Assembly: GCA_002304785.1 (NCBI GenBank)
Contig: DBMG01000100.1
Coordinates: 1,653-7,570 of the forward strand
Direction: 5' to 3'
Length of the DNA stretch: 5,918 bases
Origin: Candidatus Accumulibacter sp. UBA704
GTDB lineage: Bacteria > Pseudomonadota > Gammaproteobacteria > Burkholderiales > Rhodocyclaceae
Shown here: one piece after another, positions 4,875 through 5,918 of the stretch
Position numbering within the stretch: the first letter of the stretch is position 1
Layout of the letters: every line of letters begins with the position of its first letter
The notes under the pieces: model-generated
Databases searched by the model: none
What the model was told of the DNA's origin: nothing
Seen by the model: the letters and a program-made list of their open reading frames with translations, nothing else
Translations under genes and position numbers: made by a program

Positions 4875-5918
4875 TTATCCGCAGGTTCCGACGGCTCCAC
4901 ACGCGGTGCAGAAATCGCAACCGTCCTTGCGGATCATAGTGAAATTGCCGCATTCACCGCAGAGTTTGCCGGCAGTAGGTTTGGGAGCCGTGCTGTTCGA
5001 AGGGGCTTCCAGTATCCCCATCTGCTGCAACGGGAAACCATTCTCATCCAGGATTCCCAGCATGGCATAGCGGTGGATGATCAGGCTGGCAATATAGGCC
5101 ACCGTCGACGGGTAGGTCTGTTGCTTGCGCGAGCCAGGCACGAAGGCCATGAAATCGCCGAGCGGCTCCGGGTAGTCGAGCAGTTTCCTGAGCTTCATGC
5201 CTATCCAGGCCGGGTCGAGCACGCGCATGTCGAGCGAGAGCAGCTTGGTCAGGCCGTCGAGTGCGCGCGGGTAGTTGCCGGCGAGCCAGACGGAGTAGGG
5301 ACGGGTGACGCCGTCGGGCAGGGTGATTTCCTTCAGCCCGAGAACGAAGTCTTCCGATGTTGCCGGATTGAAGACGTCGACGGTCCAGGAGAGCGTTCCG
5401 TCGGTTCCGGTTTTTGGCTCTTTAAGGCTGAACAGGGCATCGAGCACCGGCGTCGGACCTTCATTGCGGAACGCGCCGAGTTGTTCGACACGGTACTCGA
5501 TCAGCCGCGCCATAGCAGAGACGACCGATGGCATGCGCTTGTGTTCGCCGTGCGGCGGGAACGGCATGTCGAAGCCTTCGCCATCAGGGGTCTTGGCCAG
5601 CGATTCGAGCTTCAGTTTGAGCCAGCCATGATCGTTGGCGCGCATGTCCATCGACAGCGTCTTTGCCACGGCACCAAGTCCGCGTGGCTGTGCCGGGCCG
5701 TTAACCCAGGCTTCGAACGGCCAGGAGCGGCCTTCCTGATCGACGTGGCCAACGAAAAGGGCGAACTTGCCTTGCCCGTGGTCGATCATGTAGGTCCACG
5801 CCATGTTGCCTTCGGGGAGATTCGGCCGGCCGGGCCAGCGCAAGCTGGAGAGAACCGGGGCCGGCAGGTTCTTGATCGACAGGCGGCGGTTGGCGTCGCC
5901 ATTGACGAAGTCCTGCGG
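4875..5918 (-). CDS. nrdJ: Adenosylcobalamin-dependent (class II) ribonucleotide reductase, C-terminal part (cut by the right edge)
   Basis: The frame stays open to the window edge and gives 347 C-terminal residues. An apparent start at 5843 is only an internal TTG. The enzyme reduces ribonucleotides to deoxyribonucleotides in the cytoplasm with a vitamin B12-derived radical. The radical-bearing barrel lies outside the window. Visible are two copies of a TSCPD-like domain, about residues 51-149 and 190-289; both contain L-S-(M/L)-D-M-R followed by D-x2-W-x4-KL. The tail (320-347) has CGEC, CDFCTAC and GTCG, with cysteines at 320, 323, 334, 337, 340 and 346. This matches the C-terminal cysteine-rich tail of long NrdJ proteins, thought to bind zinc or relay reducing power to the active site. 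A terminator follows 53 bases after the stop. It is functionally unrelated to the transporter downstream. Confidence 0.9.
   Translation of the reverse strand, partial: PQDFVNGDANRRLSIKNLPAPVLSSLRWPGRPNLPEGNMAWTYMIDHGQGKFALFVGHVDQEGRSWPFEAWVNGPAQPRGLGAVAKTLSMDMRANDHGWLKLKLESLAKTPDGEGFDMPFPPHGEHKRMPSVVSAMARLIEYRVEQLGAFRNEGPTPVLDALFSLKEPKTGTDGTLSWTVDVFNPATSEDFVLGLKEITLPDGVTRPYSVWLAGNYPRALDGLTKLLSLDMRVLDPAWIGMKLRKLLDYPEPLGDFMAFVPGSRKQQTYPSTVAYIASLIIHRYAMLGILDENGFPLQQMGILEAPSNSTAPKPTAGKLCGECGNFTMIRKDGCDFCTACGAVGTCG

Overview
The window is a GC-rich stretch in which every gene I can support lies on the minus strand. A partial gene is cut by each edge, and a complete tripartite tricarboxylate transporter (TTT/Tct) cluster fills the middle. 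GC-rich coding, a Bug-family periplasmic binding protein, an adenosylcobalamin-dependent ribonucleotide reductase with a C-terminal cysteine tail, and a DnaQ-type exonuclease together suggest a betaproteobacterium. Rhodocyclales-like is my inference from family familiarity, not from a search.

Layout in the direction of transcription (high to low coordinates). (1) 5918-4875: the last 347 residues of NrdJ, followed by a strong intrinsic terminator (4788-4821). (2) 4278-4787: about 500 bases with no gene I can support. It is the probable promoter and leader region of the transporter operon and holds an AT-richer patch, a wide 9-bp inverted repeat that could close a folded leader, and a 17-bp palindrome (CACCTG-N5-CAGGTG). 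(3) 4277-3789: tctB, small membrane subunit. (4) 3769-2258: tctA, large membrane subunit. (5) 2236-1667: an unrecognised 189-residue protein with two N-terminal membrane helices, inserted between tctA and tctC and in the same reading frame as tctA. (6) 1666-1518: a 149-base gap with a candidate promoter. (7) 1517-507: tctC, the secreted substrate-binding protein, followed by an intrinsic terminator (426-459). (8) 407-1: the N-terminal half of a DEDDh exonuclease.

TctC should capture a carboxylate in the periplasm and deliver it to the TctA/TctB membrane complex. The substrate cannot be read from sequence. The tightly spaced block tctB-tctA-(189-aa protein) is probably one transcript. tctC may be co-transcribed and also driven by its own promoter, which would suit the usual excess of binding protein over membrane subunits. 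The most interesting points are the extra membrane protein inside the transporter operon and the possible structured leader upstream of tctB. No regulator gene is in the window. The plus strand has open frames but none that I believe.
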